Origin: Oegoconia quadripuncta
Lineage: Eukaryota > Arthropoda > Insecta > Lepidoptera > Autostichidae
Length of the DNA stretch: 64,000 bases
Assembly: GCA_949316235.1 (NCBI GenBank)
Contig: OX438743.1
Location: 22,317,771 to 22,381,770 of the forward strand
Reading direction: 5' to 3'
The position numbers and the translations under genes were made by a program. The notes below the pieces were generated by a model. That model had not been told where the DNA came from and ran no database searches. It worked only from the letters and a program-made list of their open reading frames with translations. Below, in pieces: positions 13,701 to 21,084 of the stretch (position 1 is its first letter; each line of letters begins with the position of its first letter).

Positions 13701-16700
13701 CTGATGGAAAGCAATCACCGCCGCCCATGGGTGTCCATGGGTGTCCACGCCAAAAGGGTCACAGATGCGTTGCCGGCCTTTGAGGAAGGTTCGTTTCTTG
13801 AAGGCTCTAATGTCGTACTCGTTCGGGAATACCGCTGCAGGAAGTCCGTTCCACAGGGTGGTCGTACGTGGTAGGAAGTTTCTTGAGAAACGTACAGTGG
13901 TAGACTTCCACTCATCCAGGTGATGTGGATGGAGTTTTAATTTTAATTTAATTTGCTTTCAATTAGCCACAAAGTGGCGCTAGATGGAACTTTTACTGTC
14001 CGGAGAGCGAGTTGTAATAGTGAAGTCGGACCCAAGAAGGGAGAGAACCGTCACAGAGAAGGGACAGATAAGATCAAGAAGTGCATGGGTGAGAGAGCCT
14101 TCGAGCAGAGCCCCCGCGATTCGGCCAGTATACCTAAACAGTGGTATGGTCATGGGCGGTGGTAGGACTGGCCAATTTTGCCAGATAAAGGTGGTCATGT
14201 GGTGTTACCGAACTGTTGCTTGGTAACGTTGTAAAAGGGTCGTTAAAGGTCGACCAAGAAGGACGTACGTCAATCAAGTGACTGACGTACTCACAAAAGG
14301 TCAGGTGCGGTCAACCAAACGGACGAGTGTGTATGAAGCATTTGCTGAGAGTGTAAGAAGCAAAAGTAGTATGTCACGATCATTGGAAGTGTCTTTGCCT
14401 ACCCCAACGGGAAACAGGCGTGAGCATATGCATGTACAGTCAGCTACAGAGAAACCAGACTCCCCATACATACAGTCATTATGTGAACAGGTGGTCTGGT
14501 TTCTCTGCAGTTGACTGTACCTATGGAACGTTGAAAAATGGAACAATTAGTTTCGTGCTAAATTGGAGGAGGCCATAATAGTAGTACAATATGAATAGTA
14601 GAATCAGGATTAAATCGATATTTATAACTGATTCCATACGAAATAAAACAAATCATTGTTAAAATAATTTGACGACCGGTTGGTGTAGTGGATAGTGATC
14701 CTGCCAGCGAAACCAACGGTTGCGGGTTCGAATCCCGCGACGGGTAAATGTTTGTGTGATGAATACGAACAATTATTCCGGAGTCATAATAAATAAATAA
14801 ATAATAAATATTCTTATACATACACACAGCGCCATCTAGTTCCACTTTAAGCAACTATAGGCTTGTGTTGTGGATACCAGATGGTTGATATACTACATAA
14901 TTATTTTTTTTGTAAATAAATACTTATTATAAATGAAAACATCCATAACTCGGGTACACGTGTCCGTATTCATCATACAAACATATGCCCCTTACGGGAT
15001 TCGAACCCGCGACCTTTTGGTATAGTTGTCAGAGTTTCTAACCACTACACCAAACAGGTCGTCAATGTCATGGATTTTGTATAAATATTTATGTATGTTT
15101 ATCCGTTATCAAGTATCCATAGTACAAGCTTTGCTTAGTTTGGAACTAGATGATTGGTGTAAGTATCATTATTTATTATTTAATAAGGCAGTTACACAGT
15201 GGTGGTTAAGAGGAGCTCAAGTCATGGTCCAAAGACATCTCACAATTGGCGGGATGTCGTTGGATGAGACTGGCACAGTACCAAGAGATTTGGCGAAATG
15301 GCGAAGAGGCCTATACCCAGCAGTGGGTGGATGTGGTTGAGATTGATTCATTGAAAAAAATTTTGTACATTAAAATGGTGACAGAAACCTAATTGCGCGA
15401 AGCCCGCCACGTACTAGACCGGTTTTCAAAAGTTTATAAAATATTAAGAGCGTTTGTACAAAGTTTCAAGTCCAATTTTTCGAAATGAATAGACCGATTC
15501 TAATGAAACTTTATACGTATAAACAGCATAAATAGATCTAAAAAGTTAATAGAAAACATTTTCGAAATATCGAATGTAAAAGAATATATTGCACTTTTAC
15601 TGTTACTTTTTTTTTTAATCCACAACGGATTAGCACAGGACCTCAATCACACCTGATGTTAAGTGAAGATGAGGCCGAAGGTGGTAGCGTAGGTTACTAT
15701 GGAAAACTTAAAATCGCACCAATTTGTTTCAATAATATCTTTCCAAAGTTTTCTGTACTAACTTTTTAGATCTATGTCTTTTGTTCATTACAATCAGTTT
15801 ATTCATTTCGAAAAATTTGGACTTGAAAGTTTGTATGAACTACCGCTGAGGGATAAACGCTCTTAAGTAGTTACATAATCATTAAAACATGTTAAGTTTT
15901 CCCACAGACAATTATACCGTATCCCTAACCGTGTACCTCGTTGGCAAGCTCTTCATCAGCGGAGCTGGGATAACGTTATACGCTTACACAGCAGAGCTGT
16001 ACCCAACTGAGTACAGACACAGCTTGTTTGCTTTCTGCTCCATGATGGGCAGGGTCGGCTCCATCGTGTCACCATTAACACCGGCTTTTGTAAGTTTACA
16101 TTTTATATGCCACGGCGGTCTAAACATGTCATGTTGTCAGGGCACCACACACTACAGGAACAAAGTCCTCTATGAATAAAAATGTATATTAGTATACGCC
16201 AAAAGGCCGGACGGTATGACGCTCGTGCCTTGGAAACTGGGATGGTATTTGGTATGGGATGCAACCTGCGTCGATACCCTTGCTCCTTCCATCTTCCAAG
16301 TACAAGCGGTACAGCTGGTTCCGCTGCCGCCTCGGCAGAAAGCGTTAAACGGCGCAAATATGCCGGTCTCAGTGGAGATCACCTATCACCTGCGCCGTTT
16401 GGTGTAGAAACGCTTGGGCCGTGGGAACCGGGTGCTCACACTCTTTTTAGGGAGTTATCTGAGCGTCTGGTTGATGCATCCCACGATCGGAGGGCTGGCC
16501 AATATTTTGGTCAGAGAATCAGCCTCGCTGTACAGCGAGGCAATGCGGCCAGCCTTCTGGGTACCTTTCCACCAACCAGAGACTTGGGGCTAGTTTTTTA
16601 TTTGTGATTATTTTTTTTTCTCCTCAGGCCAAAAATGTGTGGCAGCACTTCCCGTACGCTTTGTTTGGAAGCTGCTCGCTGTTGTCATGTATTCTGCTTC

Positions 16701-16798
16701 TCTTCACCCCGGAGACTGTCGGCACCAAGCTCCCTGATACCATTGAGGAAGCCCAGAACATCGGACGGACTCCTACTAGGAATACACAGCGAAAATAA
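1489..16798 (+). CDS. SLC22-family organic solute transporter, gene 1 (six exons, complete)
   Basis: Joined exons 1489-1703, 9820-10057, 10734-10989, 12984-13610, 15908-16089 and 16628-16798 give one frame of 562 codons plus stop, the usual SLC22 length. The family is major facilitator superfamily: plasma-membrane proteins with 12 membrane segments that move organic cations, anions or zwitterions. Seen here: TM1 in exon 1; a large cysteine-rich extracellular loop in exon 2; the MFS signature [10 protein letters not shown] after TM2 in exon 3; the PESIRW motif after TM6 and TM7-9 in exon 4; [13 protein letters not shown] and TM10-11 in exon 5; TM12 and the [11 protein letters not shown] tail in exon 6. 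All splice sites are GT-AG with phases 2,0,1,1,0, shared with the two downstream paralogs. TM11 has Arg494 in GRVGSIVSP, the pattern of anion and carnitine transporters. Intron 1 carries a BEL retrotransposon. Substrate is unknown. The start was chosen as the first ATG of a frame matching the paralogs' N-termini. Confidence 0.9.
1758..2008 (-). mobile_element. SINE-C
   Basis: AT-rich 3' tail, CGCCATCTAGTTCCAC-type block, then the B-box region GGGATTCGAACCC of the tRNA-like head. The last bases are rearranged. Confidence 0.7.
2009..2263. other. Unassigned sequence before the BEL remnant
   Basis: This is where the missing 5' part of the LTR would be expected, but it does not resemble 8247-8435. 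No gene seen. Confidence 0.3.
2442..8081 (+). CDS. BEL/Pao gag-pol polyprotein (1879 codons, 3' frameshifted)
   Basis: Domains in order: a coiled, Gln/Glu-rich N-terminus (about residues 60-130); a DUF1759-type gag region (about 255-430); zinc knuckles starting near residue 475 ([13 protein letters not shown]); a Pao-type aspartic protease LLDDGST near 624; reverse transcriptase with YMDD near 1068; RNase H with VFADAS near 1250; an integrase HHCC zinc region (about 1568-1620); and the DDE core with LDYFGP (about 1647), YSDNGTNF (about 1710) and WERLV (about 1755). Compared with the duplicated copy at 8541, one A is missing at about 8050. This shifts the frame and replaces the last C-terminal residues with a short alternative tail ending at 8081. 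Such elements move by reverse transcription in cytoplasmic particles. This copy is probably defective because of the truncated 5' LTR and the shift. Confidence 0.9.
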   Translation: MITRSKSRVMASHNVNPTTSQADPSSHTHAAPQLVSARVCAGDGDHVAGSMRSAQSNACCSSSTMKARKAAAEAAYKRRQYERIKAFAEQKQQFSQQLEQQLAEVEDAEYRAELEQIDADADNEGSRRSRHSSTRMSRTQQWVQSIANNNDNQDNLIEVPQPGHSAFAPVTPQAAASQLAAHLSYPMQTGIVSPSLGQVVAAPPPSHAGSDGKRHHADIGGNNTNTSPLLLQVIADTAVAAKALATAQDRPRKPKIDLFTFAGNASQWLQFKKLFDISKPSYSPVENVARLQNALRGPAREAVASLLVSAEDPEEIMRALERSFACPEMIVFSEVQMLRSLPRLGNELRELSTISNKVRNSLSTMRLLNQNEYLHSPELFHVILGKLNLNMKMRWTDYASDFSLLYPLRSKLEILSEFLTREHERHIKFGLSPDLGFSLASQQHNVSPFTNKQLKRVGVHSVSHSKNKTTSKTECVYCEKDHNVKSCNDFKSLSVDERWCWLREHKVCYKCLRGNSHQWKSCKVSPCGINGCSLRHHPLLHGRQDFLMPPQALHAQYAGNTVSANDTSLSTSTHPGNAIDENVIISNTGIQPEQPSSSAHYSSFLKVVPVTVSGPTGSFDTYALLDDGSTATLIDSSVATRIGLTGPEECITVNGVGGLHKNTKVSYVDFHIRGKHAPGIYLVKRARAMTSLGLHTQSLSRETLACYNHLSDLTDVLTCNVATPTVLIGVEHWHLSITREVRSGNSNEPVACRTLLGWTLYGTASGRTRAVEFVNHCQFLVSEETERLELLIKEHYKLDSIGICKRETLHSKQDLRAIEILDSTTKRLPTGRFEVGLPWRDNIRRIPDSYPQALSRFLSLERRMLREPDFADAYAKFIDNMVEKGYAEECDPSTYYGRPDTNSVVNSPSTSSRTNSNSKGNDPQQSNAAGTAQKFRLYLPHFGVYHPQKRKLRVVHDAAAVNQGVSLNSLLLQGPDLLGFREGCLAMTADIKEMFPQVRIREQDRDALRFLWRDARSKGAVPIKEYRMTAVPFGASSSPFSALYIKNKNAMLHQHLYPEAVHAIIYDHYMDDFLGSFDDVDRAAQLASDIVTVHRAAGFEMRGWVSNNNKVLALIPEELRAAQSREVQLGGTTNIKALGVSWNPLSDFIGFRSGLDSANLESLNKRKVLSHLMKVYDPLGLLGPIVVKGRILLQEAWRSHIDWDTPFSPSEVSKWNEWFKELSAVESITIPRWYAKEGGEPLHRELHVFADASELAYACVAYWRFLYPDGSVKLALISSKARVSPLKPTSIPRLELQAALIASRLATFIKEFHVKKPVRTYFWTDSLTVLSWLRSDARTFKPFVAHRIGEISENSCVKDWRWVPTGLNVADDATRMKPLHFNLDHRWFTGPSFLLNSPKDWPVEPAGQPIVQEERKQSAGLVAVHLVVTADLSRFSDWVRLLRATARVLQIAAKFRSVLHRIRFTGSHTVVGARHRTPTSSSTTLTPLSAEFIQAAERHVLQRVQLQSFGAEILCVTNSQPIPRTSRLVKLSPVMGEDKLLRLAGRIKAVQNVATDVKSPVLLDGHHPVARLLVQYYHRKAGHANNEMVINEIRQKYWLLRLRNTVRSVANQCLFCRIRKTKPMNPMTGDLPPQRLAHHRRPFSFTGLDYFGPINVTIGRRQEKRYVALFTCLTSRAIHLELVHNLSADSAIMSIRRFIAQRGTPEAIYSDNGTNFVGANRILTEFHRPQILDFAANRAIQWHFIPPAAPFFGGCWERLVRSVKVALNATLRERAPKEEILLTLLAEAEAIVNSRPLSHVSVESGDEESLTPFHFLIGSSSNQILPNTLNDRDLLRREDWKKALRLADHFWNRWVKEILPTMQPRQTSDMVNAPWILTT
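8247..8540 (+). repeat. BEL 3' LTR, first copy
   Basis: It begins TGTTGTTGG after a short purine tract (AAGGG). Its last 105 bp match the remnant 5' LTR at 2264-2370. Confidence 0.75.
8541..9069 (+). pseudogene. Second copy of the BEL integrase C-terminal end
   Basis: It repeats 7713-8241 almost base for base. It lacks the missing A that frameshifts the first copy but has its own one-base deletion near 8705 (CTCCTTCC against CTCCATTCC). The readable frame 8714-9069 encodes the integrase C-terminal domain and ends at the TAA shared with the first copy's lost frame. Confidence 0.85.
9075..9350 (+). repeat. BEL 3' LTR, second copy
   Basis: It matches 8247-8540 but diverges visibly in its middle (about 9178-9262), more than the adjacent coding duplicate does. 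It stops at CCCGTACA, short of the first copy's end. Confidence 0.7.
9392..9442. repeat. Perfect 23-bp inverted repeat
   Basis: Arms 9392-9414 and 9420-9442 are exact reverse complements (TTCCATGCACGCTCTGCACA and three more bases) around a 5-base loop. It lies between the BEL and exon 2 of gene 1. Confidence 0.85.
9443..9819. other. GC-rich unassigned stretch before gene 1 exon 2
   Basis: 9470-9640 is clearly GC-richer than the surrounding intron and unlike the SINEs here. It may be a retroelement 5' piece. The ORFs on either strand match nothing I recognise. Confidence 0.3.
9820..10057 (+). CDS. Gene 1 exon 2 (extracellular loop)
   Basis: The acceptor is TATTTCAG and the donor GTAAGT. It encodes CLIPECESP through VYE, with five cysteines and one N-glycosylation sequon (NFT). 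A cysteine-rich loop between TM1 and TM2 is a hallmark of SLC22. Length 238 nt equals gene 2 exon 2. Confidence 0.9.
10100..10565 (+). mobile_element. Probable non-LTR 3' UTR in intron 2 of gene 1
   Basis: Bases 10340-10565 are GC-mixed non-coding sequence ending in AATAAACTATTTTTATTCTTATT, the form of a non-LTR 3' terminus. No reading frame remains. Confidence 0.4.
10734..10989 (+). CDS. Gene 1 exon 3 (TM2-TM4, MFS signature)
   Basis: 256 nt, the same length as exon 3 of both paralogs. It encodes [10 protein letters not shown]2, [12 protein letters not shown]3 and TM4. The acceptor is GTTCACAG and the donor GTGAGT (phase 1). Confidence 0.9.
11128..11900 (+). repeat. Tandem array of a ~153-bp unit with unique tail
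   Basis: Four full units start near 11188, 11339, 11492 and 11646, preceded by a diverged partial unit. Each has GAGCCACACCTAAGC, an A-rich run, GAAAGTCGCCCATACTTTCT and CAGCAACTACTCTGCAG. A unique tail (11798-11900) ends in TTGTGATGA. One unit plus the same tail occurs at 56133-56395. The 70-95 codon ORFs along the array are by-products. Confidence 0.85.
11935..12075 (+). mobile_element. HEL-related fragment
   Basis: Shares CACGCCTAAACGG-type and GTAGACAGATTAGGACCTGGATT blocks with HEL copies. Bases 12000-12070 match 36010-36080. Confidence 0.5.
12076..12263. repeat. Direct repeat in intron 3 of gene 1
   Basis: GCACTAAGCGAGTTT followed by GGTGATGACGGTGGTGATT occurs twice, at about 12109 and 12174. 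No gene. Confidence 0.5.
12264..12683 (+). mobile_element. HEL copy split by SINE-A
   Basis: A 5' end TCCCAACTAATATTATAAATG at 12264 and a 3' hairpin with CTAG at 12656-12682 bracket a SINE-A insertion. Confidence 0.55.
12377..12615 (+). mobile_element. SINE-A, head-truncated
   Basis: Runs from the TTTGGTTGGTGGTAGGGC block to the CAACCCGTTGTGCATA tail. Confidence 0.75.
12684..12864 (+). mobile_element. Helitron-like non-autonomous element (HEL)
   Basis: Starts CCCAAGTAATATTATCAATGCG and ends with a hairpin-forming GCGGACGAAGTCGCGGGC followed by AGAAAGCTAG and a T. Terminal hairpin plus CTRR and insertion before T are Helitron features. Confidence 0.6.
12984..13610 (+). CDS. Gene 1 exon 4 (TM5-TM9)
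   Basis: 627 nt. It starts with [10 protein letters not shown], the equivalent of the ELVGPKYR motif in the paralogs, then TM5-6, PESIRW, a cytosolic loop of about 60 residues, and TM7-9 ending FLPDG. The donor is GTAAGT (phase 1). This stretch is one exon here and in gene 2 but two exons in gene 3. Confidence 0.9.
13663..13935 (-). pseudogene. LINE C-terminal fragment ([11 protein letters not shown] family)
   Basis: The minus strand translates in pieces to [26 protein letters not shown] and [14 protein letters not shown], a non-LTR C-terminus. It lies in intron 4 of gene 1. Confidence 0.6.
14235..14435 (+). pseudogene. LINE C-terminal fragment (GRPRRTY family)
   Basis: Degenerate translation with [13 protein letters not shown] and a PTGNR end, related to the better preserved copy at 36800. 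Confidence 0.5.
14434..14520. repeat. Imperfect 27-bp inverted repeat
   Basis: GTACAGTCAGCTACAGAGAA at 14434 pairs with a rightmost arm ending GACTGTAC near 14519, with two or three mismatches and a ~33-base loop. Confidence 0.65.
14671..15175 (+). mobile_element. SINE-B interrupted by a nested SINE-C
   Basis: The SINE-B head and part of the body (14671-14780) and the rest (15065-15175) bracket a reverse SINE-C. A GTCAT repeat at both junctions is a likely target duplication. Confidence 0.75.
14786..15064 (-). mobile_element. SINE-C nested in SINE-B
   Basis: Complete reverse copy: A/T tail, CGCCATCTAGTTCCAC, AACCATCTGGTATCC-type block and tRNA-like head with B box GGGATTCGAACCC and A box region. 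Confidence 0.8.
15176..15605. other. Intron 4 of gene 1, LINE tail scraps
   Basis: 15285-15345 resembles an RTE-like tail (AGGCCTATACCCAGCAGTGG). Nothing is recognised in 15350-15605. Confidence 0.35.
15606..15690 (-). mobile_element. SINE-A tail fragment
   Basis: Poly-T and about 70 bp of SINE-A 3' end including CACCTGATGTTAAGTG. Confidence 0.65.
15908..16089 (+). CDS. Gene 1 exon 5 (TM10-TM11)
   Basis: 182 nt, identical in length to gene 2 exon 5. It encodes TM10, [14 protein letters not shown] and TM11 with Arg494 (codon 16051-16053). The acceptor is CCCACAG and the donor GTAAGT, phase 0. Confidence 0.9.
16182..16607 (+). pseudogene. LINE C-terminal fragment inside intron 5 of gene 1
   Basis: An open 141-codon frame contains [21 protein letters not shown] and [18 protein letters not shown], a conserved non-LTR reverse transcriptase C-terminus. 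It ends just before the polypyrimidine tract of exon 6. There is no intact element around it and it is probably not translated. Confidence 0.7.
16628..16798 (+). CDS. Gene 1 exon 6 (TM12 and C-terminus)
   Basis: The acceptor is TCTCCTCAG. It encodes TM12, the family motif [16 protein letters not shown] and a short basic tail, with stop TAA at 16796-16798. About 30 bp beyond the stop a repeat fragment begins. I see no clear AATAAA in the first 100 bases. Confidence 0.9.
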   Translation, partial: AKNVWQHFPYALFGSCSLLSCILLLFTPETVGTKLPDTIEEAQNIGRTPTRNTQRK

Positions 16799-16828
16799 TA
16801 CGCTGTGCCATCATGATGTGTGTGATTG

Positions 16829-16880
16829 ACAATACAATACTCTTTATTGCACAAAATAATTTACAATAATTTTTGATTAT
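16829..16880 (-). mobile_element. Retroelement 3' tail fragment
   Basis: Reverse of the TTGTGCAATAAAGTGTATTTG tail type also seen at 28915, 46957 and 48690. Confidence 0.45.
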
Positions 16881-16936
16881 AAAAATAATAATAAGATATT
16901 TATTCATTAAAAAAATTAAACAACATGATTTATAAT

Positions 16937-17032
16937 TATACATAAACATCCTTGGGCATACACACAGCGCCATCTAGTTCCGCACTAAGCAACTACGCTT
17001 GTATTGTGGATACCAGATGGTTGACTTATAAT
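16937..17032 (-). mobile_element. SINE-C 3' fragment
   Basis: Contains CAGCGCCATCTAGTTCC and TGGATACCAGATGGTTGA but no head. Confidence 0.65.
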
Positions 17033-17042
17033 TTTTTTTTTT

Positions 17043-17190
17043 ATATGAGAGGGCGGCAAACGGGCATGCGGGTCACCTGATGGAAAGCAATCACCGCCGC
17101 CGATGGACACCCGCAACACCAAAAGGGTCACAGATGCGTTGCCGGCCTTTGAGGAAGGTGTATAGGCTCGTTTCTTGAAGGTTCCTGAAG
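17043..17190 (-). pseudogene. LINE C-terminal fragment ([11 protein letters not shown] family)
   Basis: Minus-strand [14 protein letters not shown], the same family as 13663-13935. Confidence 0.5.
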
Positions 17191-17204
17191 GAAGGAAGGA
17201 AAAT

Positions 17205-17430
17205 AATTGTAATATTTGCTAATTTAGTGGATAAATAGTTCGAAGCCTCAGCAGAGTAGCTATTTTCAGTCTCCACCTCATGCATTCACTGAAAACACGT
17301 CAGAAGTTGTACACTATAATATTATTGGCTACAAGCAAGTAAGCATTACATGACCAAAAAATTAAAAGGAGAATAAAAAAAATTAGAAATAATAATAATT
17401 GGCGAAAGACACCTACAAATATAAATAATT
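17205..17430 (+). mobile_element. LINE 3' UTR shared with 53955-54170
   Basis: TCAGTCTCCACCTC, ACACGTCAGAAGTT and AATTGGCGAAAGACACCTAC occur in order in both copies. Confidence 0.65.
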
Positions 17431-17700
17431 ATAAAGTTATCTTAAGAACTAGCTGGCACGTCATACTATGGCATCACAGAGGCCCAGTTACTAGAAGACT
17501 TTTGTTTGCAAGGACTGGGGATTATTGAAGCTGATCGGACGCAGTATCCCAATTTGGGAGGTCCAGTGTCGATTCCCAGGCAGGCTATACCAATGAAATT
17601 TCAAATTCAAATTACTTAAGTGCATTTATTCGACTAAACATCGTGAAGAAACCTGCATGCCTGAGAAATAATAATTCAAGGCATGTGACGTGCGCCGAAG

Positions 17701-17987
17701 AACCGCCTCCTGGCTCAACGTAAACAACATTGGGTTTACAATTCCGAATTGTATCGCGAGTAGATCCCCAGCGGGGCACATATTTAAGTACTCGGTTTGG
17801 TTGGTGGTAGGGCATTTTAAATGTCCGCCTGGCGAGCTACCACCAAATCTGCGGCCAAGCAGCAATGTTCATAGCATTGTTGTGTTCCGGTTGTAATAGA
17901 TAAGATAGCCAGTCCCCCAAATGTGTTGGTGTTTCCGGGTCGTACGCTTCCACTTTCGACCTCATCTTCACTTAACATCAGGTGTGA
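17701..17987 (+). mobile_element. SINE-A with damaged tRNA-like head
   Basis: Full-length but altered around the B box. It is directly followed by an RTE-like tail (17988-18090) with CCTATATCCCTGCAGTGGGA and TGATGATG. Confidence 0.7.
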
Positions 17988-18090
17988 GAGTCCCTAACCC
18001 GCATTGGGCCAGCGTGGTTGATTATAGCCCATACTCCCTCAATATACGAGGGAAGGCCTATATCCCTGCAGTGGGATGTTTACGGGCTGA
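17988..18090 (+). mobile_element. RTE-like LINE 3' tail
   Basis: GCATTGGGCCAGCGTGG and CCTGCAGTGGGATG followed by GATGATG. A related tail is at 46678-46790. Confidence 0.55.
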
Positions 18091-18542
18091 TGATGTTTAC
18101 TGAGGGACATCCTGACAAAGACGAAAATAATAGTTTAAACACAGTTTTTTGGTGTAATCCAATAACATCATGGTCTCTCGAGGGTTTTCTACATTTTCCA
18201 TTTTTTTTATATTTAACACTTTCGCGGACACTAAACGTCTATAGACGTTATGACAACAAAACTTCTGTTGTCTGGTTCACTGTACGACAAAGGGTTAAGA
18301 TTAAACTAGAAGATTCTTAGCCTTGTTTGATGGAAATCGGTTAAGTCGTTTAGAAGTTATTTAGCTTTTATCACCATCCTTTGGTGTAGTCTACATCGAC
18401 GATCATTACATTTGTTCCATCAAAGTTGTCGCGGGTTTTATACATTTTCATTTGATAATTAAGACAAACGACATTATCCTAACTTTCATATTCATTTATT
18501 CACAACTACAACAATATTATAAACTAATACCTATCTATATTT
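18091..18542. other. Intergenic stretch with no recognised gene
   Basis: AT-rich. The only structure seen is a short AACGTCTATAGACGTT palindrome near 18234. Confidence 0.4.
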
Positions 18543-18880
18543 AACCGCCTCCGTGGCTCAATGTAAACAACATTGGGTTTACGATTCGGAGGTCGCGGGT
18601 TCGATCCCCAGCGGGGTACATGATTAAGTACTCGGTTTGGTTGGTGGTAGGGCATTTTAAATGTCCGCCTGGCTAGCTACCACCATCTTATCTAAATCTG
18701 CCGCCAAGCAGCAATGTTAATAGCATTGTCGTGTTCCGGTGGTCAGAGATAAGATAGCCAGTCCCCCAAATGTGTTGGGGTTTCCGGATCAGTACGCTTC
18801 CATCTTCGACCTCGTCTTCACTTAACATCAGGTGTGATTGAGGTCAAGTACCAACCCGTTATGCTTAAAAAAAAAATATA
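18543..18880 (+). mobile_element. SINE-A, full length
   Basis: tRNA-like head with A box TGGCTCAATG and B box GGTTCGATCCC, body blocks, hairpin tail and an A-rich end. It serves as the reference copy for the family. Confidence 0.85.
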
Positions 18881-19890
18881 TATCACGTTTCAGAAAAGTG
18901 ATAAAAGAGATTGCTTTGAGACGGCAACTTGACGGTGTAAGTAAGTACCTCATTTAATATTAGTTTATGGTGGTATTGCGCCCTCCAGTTAAATTATAGC
19001 TATTTGTATTCCTTTAGGTACCTATAATGTGTAGTTTATTTTATGTCTGTTTTCTGGAATATGTTAATTATGTACAATATGTGAAGTCGATTATTTAATT
19101 TTGTTTTTTTTTTAATTATTCTATGAGCGCCTAATCTCCTACGTGCCAGCTGAAAAACAGCGCTATCGCACAGAATTAATATACTCGGTACTATTATGGG
19201 TCATGCCACGGCATTATGGTGAGCTGAAACCTATATCAGCTTGCATTATTAGATATGTTTTAGCATTATTATCTCAAAATTTTCATGTACATGTACAGAC
19301 GGATCTCCCTAAAAGTATTGTATGGACCGTATGGACCGAAGCACTTTAGCACCATCAATTAGAAAGTATTCATACAATATATGTATAATGAGTAAGAAAA
19401 TTTCGTCAGTTCTGCTGCAACATCTACTGAGGTTTGAACTTGCCCAACTTTGTTTTAATGACTGATGCTACTGTCCACTATACTACGACGTCTATTAACA
19501 ATGTGGACGAAATTTTGCTACACATCTCAGTAGCGGATGCTTATGGATGGTATCTATACTCCTATATGTGTAAACACTTTGCTCTGTGAGTAGCTAGTGT
19601 AGTTGGTTTCGTGGTTGTTGTAATGTGAATAGTTTCTAATAGATGTCGCCGCGGCTCTTTAGCCCATGTGATACTTTCAGGATGATTGGATTGTACATGC
19701 CCGTTGTAAGTTGAATAAATGTTTTCATTCCTTCTTTTTTTCTAATATTATAAACATGAAACTTTGAATGTTTGTTTGTTTGTTGCACAATAACGGTGAA
19801 AGGGATAAACAGCATTGGATTAAATTTGGTTTATAGATACAATACATCCTGGATACATAGGATATAGTATTTTATAAATAGGATTGAGTA
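18881..19890. other. Intergenic stretch, probable LINE tail at 19610-19735
   Basis: 19610-19735 ends TTGAATAAATGTTTTCATTCC, like a retroelement 3' end. 19742-19870 is a diverged HEL-like piece. The ORF at 19143 is unsupported. Confidence 0.35.
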
Positions 19891-20178
19891 GTCGACCGGT
19901 TTGGTGTAGTGGTTAGAAACTCTGCTACTATACCAAATGGTCGCGGGTTCGAATCCCGCTAGGGGCATATGTTTGTATGATGAATACAGACATGTGTTCC
20001 CGAGTTATGGATGTTTTTCATTTATATTATGTATTTATTTACAAAAAAAAATGTATTTGTGTAGTTTATCAACCATCTGGTATCCATAACACAAGCCTAG
20101 ATGCTTACTGTGGACCTAGATGGCGCTGTGTGTTTGTGCAAAGACATTTATTATTAAGTATTATTATTAAGTATTAAG
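19891..20178 (+). mobile_element. SINE-C, full length
   Basis: Head with GGTTTGGTGTAGTGGTTAG (A box) and GGTTCGAATCC (B box), then the family body to the A/T-rich tail. Confidence 0.8.
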
Positions 20179-20655
20179 TCCCGTTGGATATACACATGTT
20201 TAATTTGTGTAAATTTTATCCGCAATAAAGTGATTCCACAGGTGAAGCCACGGGCGGAAAGTTATAGTATATTTATTCAAAAGTATTTAATCGTAAAACC
20301 AAATAGATTAAGGCCGAATAATGCCCCAATAAATCTGGAAGTTTGTAATCGAAATATGAACGCCTCGGACTTTTCGTTTCGGCCGAAAAAGCCGGGTCAC
20401 ACTCGCCGCGGCGCGGTATGTGTATAACATGCCTAAACTAATAACAAGTCATCGTCGCAAATTATCTTGTATCTTGATCCCTGGATTTGCTTTGCCCACT
20501 GAATGACAGATTATATTACGTACTCTATCATTCAATGGGGATCATTTGATAATATTTCGCTACCGTTTATTTAGTTTGGAAAATACTTAACAAAGTAAAT
20601 GTAAATGACAACCAGGAACAGAATAGTGTCGCAAAGTGGTATCAAAAGGAACTCT
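20179..20655. other. Intergenic stretch with no recognised gene
   Basis: No convincing ORF or known repeat. A 65-codon ORF at 20230 is unsupported. Confidence 0.35.
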
Positions 20656-20760
20656 ATCTCAGCAAGATAATAATCTATAATATATGTAAAAAAAAATAGC
20701 GTCATTTAGGAAAAATAGTGATATTCATGATGTCAATACAAGAAATATGAATGAACAAAA
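20656..20760 (+). pseudogene. LINE fragment (DYLDD family)
   Basis: AAAAATAGCGTCATTTAGG and ATGATGTCAATACAAGAAAT match the same LINE at 22785-22850. Confidence 0.5.
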
Positions 20761-20794
20761 CTCTTAACCAAATCATCATACTATGATCATCATT

Positions 20795-21080
20795 AACCGC
20801 CTCCGTGGCTCAATGTAAACAATATTGGGTTTACGATTCGGTGGTCGCGGGTTCGATCCCCAGCGGGGTACATGTTTTATGTACTCGGTTTGGCTGGTGG
20901 TAGGGCATTTTAAATGTCCGCCTGGCTAGCTATCACCATCTTAACTAAATCTGCTGCCAAGCAGCAGTGTCAATAGCATTGTTGTGTTCCGGTTGACAGA
21001 GATAAGATAGCCAGTCCCCCAAATGAGTTGGCGTTTTCGGGTCAGTAGGCTTCCACCTTCGACTTCATCTTCACTTAACT
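20795..21080 (+). mobile_element. SINE-A, 5' part, interrupted by a LINE
   Basis: Runs head to CTTCACTTAAC, where the LINE 21081-22633 is inserted. The SINE resumes at 22634 with ATCAGGTGTGATTGAGG. Confidence 0.8.
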
Positions 21081-21084
21081 TTAA

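Noticed and set aside
18543..18620. True tRNA genes (here and at other SINE heads)
   Set aside because: A and B boxes are present but no cloverleaf with paired acceptor stem could be drawn, and each is followed by a SINE body and tail.
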